Positions 42,245-52,352 of a DNA stretch of 64,000 nt are shown here, piece by piece. The position numbers and the translations under genes are program-made. Positions within the stretch are counted from its first letter, which is position 1; each line of letters begins with the position of its first letter. The notes below the pieces were generated by a model that saw only the letters and a list, made by a program, of their open reading frames with translations, was not told the DNA's origin and searched no databases. This DNA is from Paenibacillus sp. FSL A5-0031 (GTDB lineage: Bacteria > Bacillota > Bacilli > Paenibacillales > Paenibacillaceae), in the NCBI RefSeq assembly GCF_001956295.1, contig NZ_MRTD01000014.1, forward strand, positions 62,001 to 126,000. Direction: 5' to 3'.

Positions 42245-45200
42245 TTGAAGCAAAAATATATACGAAGAGTTTCAGTAGTAATGATATTATCGATATTTCT
42301 ATCCGTTACAGCAATGTTTATAAGCCCAACAAATGCAAGTGCTGCAACTGAAATACCACCATCCACTATAAACGGATTTGCTAATACTTGTGGCTATGTT
42401 CCTGCTCAGGATGGTCCTATACCTACAGGTATTAAACCCTGTTCAACACCAACGGCTTCGAAAAGTGTAGGATATAAATTTAATTCAGAATTTTATTATA
42501 AAGCTAAATGGGGTAATTTACCCGATGCTGTCCGTAATTTGGTAGTATACGGAACACCTTCTAGTGTGGGGAATATACAAGGGTTTAAAAATGGTTGGCA
42601 ATCCGGTGGGCCAGAAACAGAGAAGAAAAATCAGGGACATTTCTATGTTAATGGTGAATACGGGGAATACCGCTATCTAGGGTTTACCGGAGATGGTATG
42701 TTGTTTTCAAATATTCATTTTATAGTTGATTCTAATTCAGGGAATGCGCTTCAAGGTAAGCATTGGGTTATAGAACCGTGGAAGGATCTACCTACCGGTT
42801 ATAAATATAAACCAAAAGGTCCTGGTGCTATATATCAACAAAACGGCTCAAATTATGATAATGTTATGTTACCAAAATTTGATGATTTACGAGAAAATAT
42901 AGCTCGCTCGATTGGTTTTACAATTACAAAAGGTGTTAGATATGCAGATAAATACGATGTATTGACATCTTCAAAAGATAACCTCGATCCACGAAATTAC
43001 ATGAGTATTGACCAAGCCCCAACTACACGCGAAGCTGGGTTTGGGAACATGTATCACTATTCTTGGGAAACTCACTCGCTCTGGTATCATACGTATGCAT
43101 TGCAAAAGTTTGAACCTGATGAGAAGACAGCACCACCAGCCTCTTGTGCCGTAACTCCTGTAAACAATCAGCCGATTCCACTTGGAAAAGAAAGTAAAGT
43201 GAAAGTTCAGCTAAAAGTAACAGGGACTTTGAGTGATGCGATGATGATTGGCAGCAAACAGGCAGAGGCACTTTATTATACGCGTAAAGATGTATCATCA
43301 TGGACTCTTTCAGCTGAAGGCACTGATAATACGACTAAAAAGATTTCATCTAAAAATGCAGGACAAGTTGTACTAAATAATAATTTGGGTACTGGTTTAA
43401 TTACCGTAGAAATCGACACGAACAAAGTAAATAAAAGCAACCCGAAACAATGGAAGTATACAATAAATGCTGGATCTACAGCGTTCTTTTATAACAACAC
43501 GGATAAAACACCATCGAGCGTAGATTCAAATTGCTCCGTTTCAATTACTTTTAAAAGTGATGGAAATAAAGGACCGATGTTGAGTAGTTTTGAGGTAGTA
43601 CCACAAGTTCATTTTGAACAGAAGTCATCATTTACTAATGATCAAGTGGGTTATGTTGACCAATCTTATGGTAAAGATGTCGACTATTACACCTTCGAAA
43701 TTTATAACGATAATGATAAAACAAAAGTGACAAAAACATTTAGTCCGGCCATACCGGAAGTAAAAGCTCCTAAACCTGGCTACTTGGACCAGAAGGCTGT
43801 AAATAATTTCTTATATGATTTTATTGCTTCCAAATTTCAAAATGAATCGGTAACGGAAGCAGTATCTAAATCTTTTCAGATCAAACAGACGATCGTCGAT
43901 AAAGATTCATCTGTAAATAATACCTCGATTGATATGAAAACGATGGTTGTAATACAGGGCCCGAAAATGCCTCCTGTCTGCGGACCAGCAAATGAAGCAC
44001 AGCCTCCAATACCGGCCTATATTTCTCCCAAGACAACTTGGGTATACGATTGGTATGATGTTGTGCCATTTCCTGTTCAAGAGGCTGCTCCTGATATGAT
44101 CCCGTCGAAAATGTGTGGTACTCCGCCTGGTTATGATGAGTTTGATAAGAGAGTATATATCGACGGAAATGAAATCGATGCAAGCGACTTCTTTGATAGT
44201 CAATACGTATTTGGAGAGCCTAATACAGGTATAAGAGAAGTTAAGGTTACTTATACTGCTCCTGACGGTGCTGTATCTCATAAAACGCAATATGTAGTTA
44301 TACATGAAACGAAACCGCGTGTGGCCATTAAGCTTGAAGGACTATATAAAGAAAATCGCACTATGAAAGCTTTCGATGAATCTGCTGCAAGTAACGATCA
44401 ATGGACTGAGCAAAATGCACCATTAAAAGTTACGTCATTTAGCTATAAGGCTCCGCAAGATCCAAACTTGAAATGTCGAGTAGGTTTTTGTGAAGATAAT
44501 CTAAAAGAAAAAATGTACATGTATAAGAGCCCAGGAGTTTATAAAATGAGTATTGCTGCAGAACGGGTCATTAACTACCCTGGGGGTTCAATTACACGCT
44601 ATTCCGATCCTTATGAAGTAGAATATGAAATTCAGCCTGACCATAAACCGGCGATCATAGCTCATGCTTATAATTCTCAGATTAGTCGCTTAGATCAACT
44701 TCAACTAAATTATCAAGTTGAAAGTACCGACGGCGATATTATCTCGGAAAAGCATATGAAGATTTATTACGATTCTGACAATGACGGTACATTTGATCAA
44801 CTTGTTTATGAAACCAAAGGCGAAGTTACCAATCTTCCGAAGTTTGGAAAATTAGGTCAGTACAAAATTGTGGTTGATGCTAAAGAGAGCACAAACCAGG
44901 AGCGGCTAATGGAATTCACGTCTCCTTCGGACGACCGAACACATACGCAGGAAAGCTTTTTCTTTATTGATAATTATGCACCTGCGAGTGAATTGTACAT
45001 TGATGTTCCTGTCGAAAAGCCGGATATGGATATATTCTTTCTTTTGGATTCGGCTTTGACTCAATCCAAAGCAGACTATGTGAAAAATAATAAAGTCACA
45101 ATAACTAATGCCTTTACTACAAGTAACATGCTTGCCAACGTAGGTATTTGGGACATGAAGACATATACTTATGAGCAACCAGGCAGCACTACAAATAATT

Positions 45201-47905
45201 CCGGAAACTCTTATCCGCCGGATTCGGTCGTTTATACGAGCGAAGGAGGTTACTCTGGTACACTGTTGAGAACGAGTGTATCAAATTCTCCTTATTCAAG
45301 AGATGAGGGGAGATTCGTTTCTGTAACAGATAGCAAGACAGCTAACAGTTCATGCTCTAATACCGTTACAGCATCATATGACAAGGATGGTAAACACTCA
45401 GGGAGCACATCAACCAGCGAATGTCCTGGAAGTCAATCCTATAGCGATGGATCGTATTCGGGAACTTTGACTCTTACCGGAAAATCTAGTACGGGATCAT
45501 GTGGTGCGACTGGTCCTAAAAACGGTACTTGTTCAACGTCTTGGACTGCCTCTTACTCTGGTACTGTGTATTGGACTCATGATGTATGGTCACCAAATAT
45601 GGTTTCATATAACAACTATACCGGATTTTACAGTGGGTCCATTTACAAAGATATTAGGCAGCCATATGATGCATCGTTTCTCCGAGCTGTAAAAGGCAAG
45701 TATGTTGTATATATATCAGATAATACAATCTCACAGCTATCTGATTTACAGTATATTATGTCGAAGCAAAACTCGAAATTGATTTTACTTGGCCAAAGTG
45801 GGATTACATCACAGATTGCTCATGATAAGTATCTACAGAACAACAAAGACATTGGCGAAATGATTACTAATGTGATCTCTTATATTGCAGAAAGTAACCC
45901 GGCAATACCGCGGGTGCTTAAACTGGCTGGTGAACCCGTTGAGACAAGAATAGCGAGCTTTGACTATGAAGGAGATCCAATGCCGGCGGCGATGGATGTC
46001 CTGCAGATTATACAGGATGTTAATCATTTTGATAACTCTATGGGGTTTGATACCTTTTCGGGAAAGAATATTATTGCAACAAAAAGTGAAGCGAATTGGT
46101 CACCGTATCAAGCTAGTGTGACATTAAACAAGCCAGGGAAGTATACTTTTATCCGCAAATTAAAGGATCTACCAACGACTGATCCAAGGTTCCCTGGGTA
46201 CGACTACTATTCTAATGAGTCTGTAGTTGAAGTTTTCGTACATCGTAAACCAATTGCTGATGTAACGTTGGATTTTGATTACCTTACGGCGTCCAACACA
46301 TACCGAACAACGTGGGTGGATATGTCATACGATCTCGATCATAATATTACGCGAGCTGCTACTGATCGTGGAATTCAGGATCGAACGATAAAGTTCACTA
46401 GCCAATCAACCGGTGAGGTATTCTCTAAAATTCCTGATTCTTTACCGCCAGGTACTTATGTACTGGATTATGCAGCTCAAGATATTGAGGGAGTTTGGTC
46501 AGATCCGGTAAAGCGTACATTCGTTCTACCTGACGCTGTTCCAGTGCAGTTTAAAAGTAATTTACGTACGACTAGTAGTAGTTTTTCCCTTGCCAGTATC
46601 CCTGCCAGCGAACAATTGACAGCTTTTAATATGTGGACTCGTTATCCCTACTCTGTTAATTTGACTTTGCAGATGCCTCCTGGTGGCGGTCGTATTAATC
46701 ATAGTATCCCATATTACTCAGGCTCGAAGAATGGTAACGATATCTCATGGAACGATGTTACCTTGACTATACCTGATACAACGCCTGATGGTTTTTATAA
46801 TTTCCGAATTCAGGCAAATGGTTCAGTTGCAGGATCAGTAGCCTATAATGATTTTGGTGTAAATGTTTTTACGCCGATTAATTTAAGACCAACGAGACCC
46901 GTAGAAAATGAATTATATGTTGTAGGGTACCCGGCTACATTGTCTGCTACGACAACGAAATATCCATCTACCACTGAAGCTATATTGTTTTATGGAACGC
47001 CTTATGCAAGAACGGTAAACCTTTCATCAACCAGTACAGGTTCAGGTAAAACTTGGAGCTACTCATATGGTTCTTTCCCAAGTGTGCCTAATGGAAATTA
47101 CATTGTTCGTTTCACGGCGACAAATCCGAGTGGCAAGTCGGAATCCGTTAACGTTGTATTCAATGTTACTTCTAATACACCGCCTTACGGATCGTTCAAA
47201 ACATACACGTATGATGCAAATAACACGTCTATGCCTAAATTTGAAGGTGATACGGTTCATATTGATCCGGTTGGAATAGGAGACGATCAGCATGATACTT
47301 TGGATGTGAATTATACAGTACTGGATCCAGACGGGATTGTGGTGTTGAACAAGAATTATGTTTGGCAATATCCTTATCCAACATCTGGAGGGCCGACACT
47401 CGTTGCTAGTAAAGTAGGAACCTATAAAGTAACTCAAACTCTGAATGATAGAAAGGCGCCGTCAGTAATTACGAGCGGCAGCTTCAATGTCCTACCACTT
47501 GGTATTGCTGGATCAGTAACTCATACACCAAAATGGGAAGAGAAACGAATCGCTTACAACACAGAAAACCCTACCAAACCACGCTCAGTCGATACATTTT
47601 GGGCTGGAGAGGAGTTCATACTTGCATCTAATGTAACGAATACCGGAACTTCATGGGTAAAAGCAAACAGGGTAATCGTGGAGCTAATAGGACAGGGAGT
47701 AAAAGTAGACCTTTCAAACATAACCTCTGGAAGTTTGAACTGGGCTGGATCAATGTGGAAGAAGAATTTTGATGATCTTCCAGATGGAAATTATAATTTC
47801 CTTTTTACTGTCACTTACTCAAATAGTGTAATAAAAACGACAACTGTAACCATACGAATTAAAGACAGCATTTGGGATGTAACTAAAACACATTTAACAC
47901 ATTAA
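42245..47905 (+). CDS. Giant secreted protein, DUF5704-like, vWA-like core with Tyr-Ser-Gly repeats
   Basis: 1886 residues. TTG start after GAGGGTGTGAAG; signal peptide about 1-34 ending NASAA. N-terminal region (TINGFANTCGYVPAQDGPIP) resembles DUF5704 proteins of Paenibacillus. Around 928 DMDIFFLLDSALTQSK opens a vWA-like fold that resumes near 1149 (GKYVVYISDNTISQLS); between them is a 140-residue Ser/Thr/Gly/Cys-rich insertion with repeated GGYSGTL, GSYSGTL, ASYSGTV, GFYSGS units. Ig-like beta domains follow from about 1280. No SLH or LPXTG sorting signal, so it may be held by the SLH proteins encoded just before. Last gene of the operon. Confidence 0.8.
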   Translation: MKQKYIRRVSVVMILSIFLSVTAMFISPTNASAATEIPPSTINGFANTCGYVPAQDGPIPTGIKPCSTPTASKSVGYKFNSEFYYKAKWGNLPDAVRNLVVYGTPSSVGNIQGFKNGWQSGGPETEKKNQGHFYVNGEYGEYRYLGFTGDGMLFSNIHFIVDSNSGNALQGKHWVIEPWKDLPTGYKYKPKGPGAIYQQNGSNYDNVMLPKFDDLRENIARSIGFTITKGVRYADKYDVLTSSKDNLDPRNYMSIDQAPTTREAGFGNMYHYSWETHSLWYHTYALQKFEPDEKTAPPASCAVTPVNNQPIPLGKESKVKVQLKVTGTLSDAMMIGSKQAEALYYTRKDVSSWTLSAEGTDNTTKKISSKNAGQVVLNNNLGTGLITVEIDTNKVNKSNPKQWKYTINAGSTAFFYNNTDKTPSSVDSNCSVSITFKSDGNKGPMLSSFEVVPQVHFEQKSSFTNDQVGYVDQSYGKDVDYYTFEIYNDNDKTKVTKTFSPAIPEVKAPKPGYLDQKAVNNFLYDFIASKFQNESVTEAVSKSFQIKQTIVDKDSSVNNTSIDMKTMVVIQGPKMPPVCGPANEAQPPIPAYISPKTTWVYDWYDVVPFPVQEAAPDMIPSKMCGTPPGYDEFDKRVYIDGNEIDASDFFDSQYVFGEPNTGIREVKVTYTAPDGAVSHKTQYVVIHETKPRVAIKLEGLYKENRTMKAFDESAASNDQWTEQNAPLKVTSFSYKAPQDPNLKCRVGFCEDNLKEKMYMYKSPGVYKMSIAAERVINYPGGSITRYSDPYEVEYEIQPDHKPAIIAHAYNSQISRLDQLQLNYQVESTDGDIISEKHMKIYYDSDNDGTFDQLVYETKGEVTNLPKFGKLGQYKIVVDAKESTNQERLMEFTSPSDDRTHTQESFFFIDNYAPASELYIDVPVEKPDMDIFFLLDSALTQSKADYVKNNKVTITNAFTTSNMLANVGIWDMKTYTYEQPGSTTNNSGNSYPPDSVVYTSEGGYSGTLLRTSVSNSPYSRDEGRFVSVTDSKTANSSCSNTVTASYDKDGKHSGSTSTSECPGSQSYSDGSYSGTLTLTGKSSTGSCGATGPKNGTCSTSWTASYSGTVYWTHDVWSPNMVSYNNYTGFYSGSIYKDIRQPYDASFLRAVKGKYVVYISDNTISQLSDLQYIMSKQNSKLILLGQSGITSQIAHDKYLQNNKDIGEMITNVISYIAESNPAIPRVLKLAGEPVETRIASFDYEGDPMPAAMDVLQIIQDVNHFDNSMGFDTFSGKNIIATKSEANWSPYQASVTLNKPGKYTFIRKLKDLPTTDPRFPGYDYYSNESVVEVFVHRKPIADVTLDFDYLTASNTYRTTWVDMSYDLDHNITRAATDRGIQDRTIKFTSQSTGEVFSKIPDSLPPGTYVLDYAAQDIEGVWSDPVKRTFVLPDAVPVQFKSNLRTTSSSFSLASIPASEQLTAFNMWTRYPYSVNLTLQMPPGGGRINHSIPYYSGSKNGNDISWNDVTLTIPDTTPDGFYNFRIQANGSVAGSVAYNDFGVNVFTPINLRPTRPVENELYVVGYPATLSATTTKYPSTTEAILFYGTPYARTVNLSSTSTGSGKTWSYSYGSFPSVPNGNYIVRFTATNPSGKSESVNVVFNVTSNTPPYGSFKTYTYDANNTSMPKFEGDTVHIDPVGIGDDQHDTLDVNYTVLDPDGIVVLNKNYVWQYPYPTSGGPTLVASKVGTYKVTQTLNDRKAPSVITSGSFNVLPLGIAGSVTHTPKWEEKRIAYNTENPTKPRSVDTFWAGEEFILASNVTNTGTSWVKANRVIVELIGQGVKVDLSNITSGSLNWAGSMWKKNFDDLPDGNYNFLFTVTYSNSVIKTTTVTIRIKDSIWDVTKTHLTH

Positions 47906-47971
47906 GATACTCAAATAAAAATGACCTTGGATTCTCTACCGAGAATTAAGGTCATTTTTATTTTGAGTATT
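47906..47971. terminator. Long bidirectional terminator
   Basis: GATACTCAAATAAAAATGAC pairs with GTCATTTTTATTTTGAGTAT; the inner part CTTGGATTCTC/GAGAATTAAG also pairs. It closes the HD-GYP/SLH/giant protein operon. Confidence 0.9.
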
Positions 47972-47984
47972 TCTTCAATTTGGG

Positions 47985-48312
47985 ACTACTCTTGCTAAGT
48001 ATTGTTTTAAGTCAACGTGCAAGATTGAATCAGTAGTGGACGGTTGGTTCCATACCAACGATGACTTTGCTCACTTGATACGATTTGAGTAAATCTTTAA
48101 TCCAGCGATGGAACAGTTGAAAACCGTCATCGTGGCTGCCGAACTCTAACGGCGACCATAGCTAACCGCACGAGCGACGTGAGCCTCTTGAAACCAGATG
48201 CAAAGAGGAAGTGTTTTCAATGAATTGATTCATAATAGAGCGACCTCCTGATGTAGGAATTCAACTGTAGACCGGTTACGTACTCCATCGTACAGAGGCG
48301 CTCTTTTTTATT
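47985..48312 (-). pseudogene. IS110-family transposase remnant (5' part)
   Basis: Minus-strand reading gives FQLFHRWIKDLLKSYQVSKV and IVGMEPTVHY, matching the MEPTGHY region of the intact IS110 transposase at 53.1 kb, with frame damage and a stop. The end GAGCGACCTCCTGATG and AGAGGCGCTCTTTTTT also match the 5' end of that element (GAGCGCCTCCTTGATG, GAGGCGCTCCTTTTTT). About the first third of an old copy is left. Confidence 0.7.
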
Positions 48313-48381
48313 CAAAGTCAAAATTAATGAATCTAGAGGAATTCTAACGGTTAACGTTAGAGATAAGAAGAATAATTGAAG

Positions 48382-48540
48382 ATGATTCATTTAAAGCGTT
48401 TTTATCCTCAAGATACTTCAAAATATCGAGTGGTAGGCGTGCCTATTAAGAATGGAATCATCAAGAATAAATGGATACTTTGGTCTTTAAGCTCGAGCAC
48501 CTGCTTGGGCTTTTTGTTATTTACTAACTAACTAACTATT
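48382..48540 (+). other. Short open frame of doubtful coding status, and filler
   Basis: A 49-codon frame (MIHLKRFYPQDTSKYRVVGV and onward) lies here with no ribosome binding site and runs into a hairpin at 48489. It may be a fragment. Otherwise 48313-48622 shows only a TAACGGTTAACGTTA palindrome and CTAA repeats. Confidence 0.2.
48489..48516 (+). terminator. Terminator before the Lamassu-like operon
   Basis: AAGCTCGAGCA and TGCTTGGGCTT pair with loop CC (one G-T and one mismatch), followed by TTTTG. Confidence 0.6.
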
Positions 48541-48622
48541 AATTAATAGTTAATTGTACTTTTGACTTACCGATGGTAATATGAGGATTTATAGGGAATG
48601 TTTTGAGTGAGGAGCTGAGACA

Positions 48623-48829
48623 ATGATTACTACAGTGCCTCGTGAAAATGACCAACTCTTCTTTATTGATAAAGAGGTGATTATTGTTAAGGTGTATCTG
48701 AATTTTCAATTGGCAAAAGTTCGTTACCTTAGTACTACGGATACGTTCATGGTGGATTTTCATGTACTACAACCATACGTTGATGAAAGAAGTTCATTAT
48801 CCATATCATTATTAGGTGGGGTTTTATGA
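48623..48829 (+). CDS. Hypothetical 68-aa protein, leader gene of the ABC-3C operon
   Basis: ATG nine bases after GAGGAG. A small beta-rich protein (DQLFFIDKEVIIVKVYLNFQ, then LAKVRYLSTTDTFMVDFHVL), like an SH3-type barrel. Its stop overlaps the ATG of the nuclease gene (TTATGA), so it belongs to the operon. Not part of the described three-gene ABC-3C/Lamassu core. Unknown function; possibly a target- or DNA-binding accessory. Confidence 0.65.
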   Translation: MITTVPRENDQLFFIDKEVIIVKVYLNFQLAKVRYLSTTDTFMVDFHVLQPYVDERSSLSISLLGGVL

Positions 48830-49782
48830 TTTTGAAGTTTATAGACACTCCTTTAGACGGGAAGTCCTGGGAAAAATTAATGAACTCATGTTATAGAATG
48901 AAGTTTCAAGATGAGCATTTCACAGAGATACCGGCTGTTTATGGAGGTGATGCCGGTATAGAAGGATTTACACGGAAAGGAAGGGTTTATCAATGTTACT
49001 GTCCTGAGCGTGGATACACAGATGATGATTTACATGGCCATTTAAGAGATAAGATGACCAAAGATATCGGTAAATTAACGACACCAAAATATGCAGACAG
49101 ATTGAGAGGTCTAGGGGTGCCGGCAATTAAAGAATGGCACTTTGTTATTCCTGAATATAAAGATTCAAGGATTATATCGCATGCAGAAACCAAGCGAAAA
49201 GAGGTTATCGCTTTAAAAAATGCTGACCCAAGTAATTATGATTACATAGATGACGATTTCATTATTGTGATTAAGCAGGCAGAAGATTTCAAAGTTGAAA
49301 TATCTAGGATGATTAGGACAACATTGACGGATATGCAGCTTAATATTGCAATTCACCATACAACTGCTGCTCCAAATTGGTCACAATGTGAATCAGAGAA
49401 AGTTAACAACATTAAGAGAAAAGTGAAGGCTGTTATGGGCGATGTTGATGAATCGGATGAAGATTATATTGACCTAGTCAACATGTATATTAATTCGTAT
49501 ATTAATGGAATTGAAATTATGAAGGTACTTCGGGTTTCCTATTCCGAAGTTTACGAAGAAATATTTATATTAGAGCAATCATATAAAAAGCAAGTATCGT
49601 TTAAAACTAGGATGAATACGAATAGTTCTATTAACGCACAGCTTTTCAATGAAATTCTTGATGATTTTCAAAAAAAATTGGAGCAGTTTAAATATCTAAA
49701 TATGGCTTCCATTATGGAACTGAAAATAGACCTTATTAGTGGCTGGCTAGCTGATTGTTCTATGCAATTTAGAAGTAGGTGA
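48826..49782 (+). CDS. Restriction-endonuclease-fold effector (LmuA/DdmA-like)
   Basis: 318 residues. N-terminal part (about 14-70) has the PD-(D/E)XK pattern: WEKLMNSCYRMKFQDEHF, then GGDAGIEGFTRKG, then RVYQCYCPE, with Asp, Glu-Gly and Gln-Cys-Tyr at the active-site positions. The C-terminal part is helical (EQSYKKQVSF and on). In Lamassu/DdmABC and other ABC-3C systems such a nuclease is the effector released or activated by an SMC-like ATPase. Overlaps the small gene in front and is followed by the middle component eight bases later. Confidence 0.75.
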   Translation: MILKFIDTPLDGKSWEKLMNSCYRMKFQDEHFTEIPAVYGGDAGIEGFTRKGRVYQCYCPERGYTDDDLHGHLRDKMTKDIGKLTTPKYADRLRGLGVPAIKEWHFVIPEYKDSRIISHAETKRKEVIALKNADPSNYDYIDDDFIIVIKQAEDFKVEISRMIRTTLTDMQLNIAIHHTTAAPNWSQCESEKVNNIKRKVKAVMGDVDESDEDYIDLVNMYINSYINGIEIMKVLRVSYSEVYEEIFILEQSYKKQVSFKTRMNTNSSINAQLFNEILDDFQKKLEQFKYLNMASIMELKIDLISGWLADCSMQFRSR

Positions 49783-49789
49783 GTAATCA

Positions 49790-50275
49790 ATGAATGATAA
49801 AAACTACATAATTACTGAAGAAATCGTATTTGAAGCGAAACCAGACGCTGTACCCTACAATTATCGGATAAGCTACAAGATGGCTCAACTATGCTTGATA
49901 ATGGAAATGTGTAGTCGTGGTGGGTGCTCCTTATTAAAACTGCATATGATTTCAATTGGCCTTAGTACCACACAAGATATGGAAGTACTAAAGGAGTTAG
50001 CATATGACCGGATTGTAAGTTATACCGTTGTTCGCTTTGACCCTGCTGTTAACCATGCTATCCGATTTGCAGTCGCTGATGGCTTAATCATTCAACAGCA
50101 AAATGGTTTATATAAGCTGACCAATGTGGGAAAGAGCTATGTGAAAAAGATCATCAAAGACGTTCAATTATTGAAGGATGAAAAACGTTATTTATCTTCA
50201 TTATCGACAATGCTAACAGAAGATAAAATAAAAGCTCTTACATCTTTGTGGAGGTATTCCAGTGCTGAGAATTAA
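49790..50275 (+). CDS. ABC-3C middle component (LmuC/DdmB-like)
   Basis: 161 residues with no enzymatic motif: a beta-strand N-terminus (YIITEEIVFEAKPDAVPYNY), helices, and a winged-helix-like end (VADGLIIQQQNGLYKLTNVG). Size, place between nuclease and SMC-like ATPase, and this layout match the middle components of ABC-three-component systems. It overlaps the ATPase gene by 14 bases. Confidence 0.7.
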   Translation: MNDKNYIITEEIVFEAKPDAVPYNYRISYKMAQLCLIMEMCSRGGCSLLKLHMISIGLSTTQDMEVLKELAYDRIVSYTVVRFDPAVNHAIRFAVADGLIIQQQNGLYKLTNVGKSYVKKIIKDVQLLKDEKRYLSSLSTMLTEDKIKALTSLWRYSSAEN

Positions 50276-52289
50276 CCGGGTGAAAATTCAAATCAATACG
50301 AGTAATGGATCATACGGATATGATGATACACTTACGGATGGATTAAATATAATAGCAAGTGAAGACAACACGAGTGGCAAGAGCTCTGTTATTGCTGCTA
50401 TTTATTATTCTCTGGGTTTTGAAGAAATCATTGGCGGGAAAGGTGAGAAAGTTCTTACAGCAGTCTACAAGACAGCTATTGAAGACGGAGAAGATGTCTG
50501 GCCAGTTCTAGAGTCAGGAGTTTATCTTGAAATTCATAATGGAAAAGAAACAATTACAATTTACCGTTCTGCTACGATGGAAGGTAGAGATAATAGGCTT
50601 GTTACCGTCTATCACAGCGAAATGAGTAACATCAAAAAATCAGGTGTAGTAGTTGAAGACATGTATGTTCATATGCCTAATTCAGCGGTAAATGTAAAGG
50701 GATTTCACACTTTTTTAGAACGCTTTTTATATATTGAGCTACCCCTAGTGCCAGCCGCCGATGATGGGACAAGAAAACTATACTTACAATTGATTTTTGC
50801 TGCAATGTTTATCGAGCAGAAGAATGGTTGGTCGAATATTATGTCAGGGATGCCGTTTTTAGGCATCAGAGAGTCAAAAAAACGTGTTTTAGAGTTCATA
50901 TTGCGCCTGGATACTTTGGAAAATGAAAAGAAGAAAGACTCTTTGAGAACAAGAGATAGCAGTATAAAGTTTCAATGGGACACTATAATAAAAGAGTTAA
51001 ATATTCTTGTATATAGAGAAGCCTGTAATCCTAAAGGCTTACCTATGTTTCCTCAAATATTATCTGAAGAAGATTTATCAAATATGTTCATTAAAAAAGA
51101 TGGTGTGGAGATAGAAGAATATATTGAAATGCTTCAAGAGCAGTATAATAATTTAACAGTTTTAAAGCCCAAAATTGTAGACAATTTCGAAGAAATCCAA
51201 GTAGAACTGAATGCTACGGAAAGCTCAATTCAAGAATTTGAGCGAGAGTTATACAGAAATAGAAGTTTACAACACTCAGAAAAAAGTATTATAGATAAAT
51301 TAACAAGTAACCTTGAGATTATTGAAACTGACATTAAAAATAATAAAGATGCAGCCAGATTGCGAACACTTGGTTCGGAACTGGATTTAATGACTTCAAA
51401 AGATACATGTCCAGTTTGTAGTCAACCCATACAGGATACGTTAATACCCGATTCTGGTTATATGCAAGTCATGAGTATCGATGAAAACATCAGACATTTG
51501 AATGCTCAAAATGAAATGCTTGAATTTGCGCAGAATAGTCATAAAAGAAATATGGAGAAGATACAGGAGAGAATTAAGCAGTTAGAGAATAGCATACTTT
51601 CACTTCGTAGTATGGCTAAATCTTTGCGGAATGACTTATATTCTATTAATGAAAATATATCGGAATCCATCATTCATAAGAAATTACAGTTAGATGCTGA
51701 AATGAATAGTCTTCAACGGTTATCCGATTTCTTTAATGCTCAGAAACAAAAGCTAAAGGATTTGTCTAATGATTGGAAAGATTATTTAAAAGACAAAGCC
51801 GACCTTCCAAAAAAGAAATTTTCTGATTCAGACGAAGAAAAAATTAAGATTTTAAGAAATCATTTCATCGGGAGCCTTACACAGTTTGGCTATAAAAGTA
51901 TACCGAATTTAAATCAAATTGACATATCAATGGATTCATATCTTCCTGTTATCGAGGGGTTTGATATGAAGTTTGACTCCTCAGCGAGTGATAATATAAG
52001 AGCGATATGGTCATTTGTGCTATCCCTATTAGAAACATCTAATGAAAAGTCAGGAAATCACCCAGGGACTCTTATCTTTGATGAACCAGCACAACATAGT
52101 ATCGTTAGTAGTGACGTAGAAAAGTTTTTTAATCATATCATTAAGTTGAAAAATTGTCAGGTTATTATAGGTATGACGATAAGGGATAGTGATACACGAC
52201 AGGCTATCAATAAGTTACCATCAAACAGTTTTAATTTGATTAAAGTGCCATATAAAGCTTTTAAGAAATTCTCTGCTGATAGTGAATAA
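50262..52289 (+). CDS. SMC-like ATPase (LmuB/DdmC-like)
   Basis: 675 residues. Walker A SEDNTSGKSSVIAAIYY near 33, long coiled coils (about 195-350 and 400-540) joined by a zinc hook KDTCPVCSQP near 383, then a C-terminal head with SSASDNIRAIWSF (signature region) and Walker B GTLIFDEPAQHSI near 604. Rad50/SMC-type sensor of ABC-3C defence. GTG start eight bases after GGAGG, inside the end of the previous gene. Last gene before a terminator. The order nuclease-small-SMC is that of V. cholerae DdmABC, which acts against plasmids and phages. Confidence 0.85.
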   Translation: MLRINRVKIQINTSNGSYGYDDTLTDGLNIIASEDNTSGKSSVIAAIYYSLGFEEIIGGKGEKVLTAVYKTAIEDGEDVWPVLESGVYLEIHNGKETITIYRSATMEGRDNRLVTVYHSEMSNIKKSGVVVEDMYVHMPNSAVNVKGFHTFLERFLYIELPLVPAADDGTRKLYLQLIFAAMFIEQKNGWSNIMSGMPFLGIRESKKRVLEFILRLDTLENEKKKDSLRTRDSSIKFQWDTIIKELNILVYREACNPKGLPMFPQILSEEDLSNMFIKKDGVEIEEYIEMLQEQYNNLTVLKPKIVDNFEEIQVELNATESSIQEFERELYRNRSLQHSEKSIIDKLTSNLEIIETDIKNNKDAARLRTLGSELDLMTSKDTCPVCSQPIQDTLIPDSGYMQVMSIDENIRHLNAQNEMLEFAQNSHKRNMEKIQERIKQLENSILSLRSMAKSLRNDLYSINENISESIIHKKLQLDAEMNSLQRLSDFFNAQKQKLKDLSNDWKDYLKDKADLPKKKFSDSDEEKIKILRNHFIGSLTQFGYKSIPNLNQIDISMDSYLPVIEGFDMKFDSSASDNIRAIWSFVLSLLETSNEKSGNHPGTLIFDEPAQHSIVSSDVEKFFNHIIKLKNCQVIIGMTIRDSDTRQAINKLPSNSFNLIKVPYKAFKKFSADSE

Positions 52290-52352
52290 GCGATTGGATA
52301 GGAATATATTTATTAGTTTTAAGTATAATACATTATCGGTTTATAGTTGATT

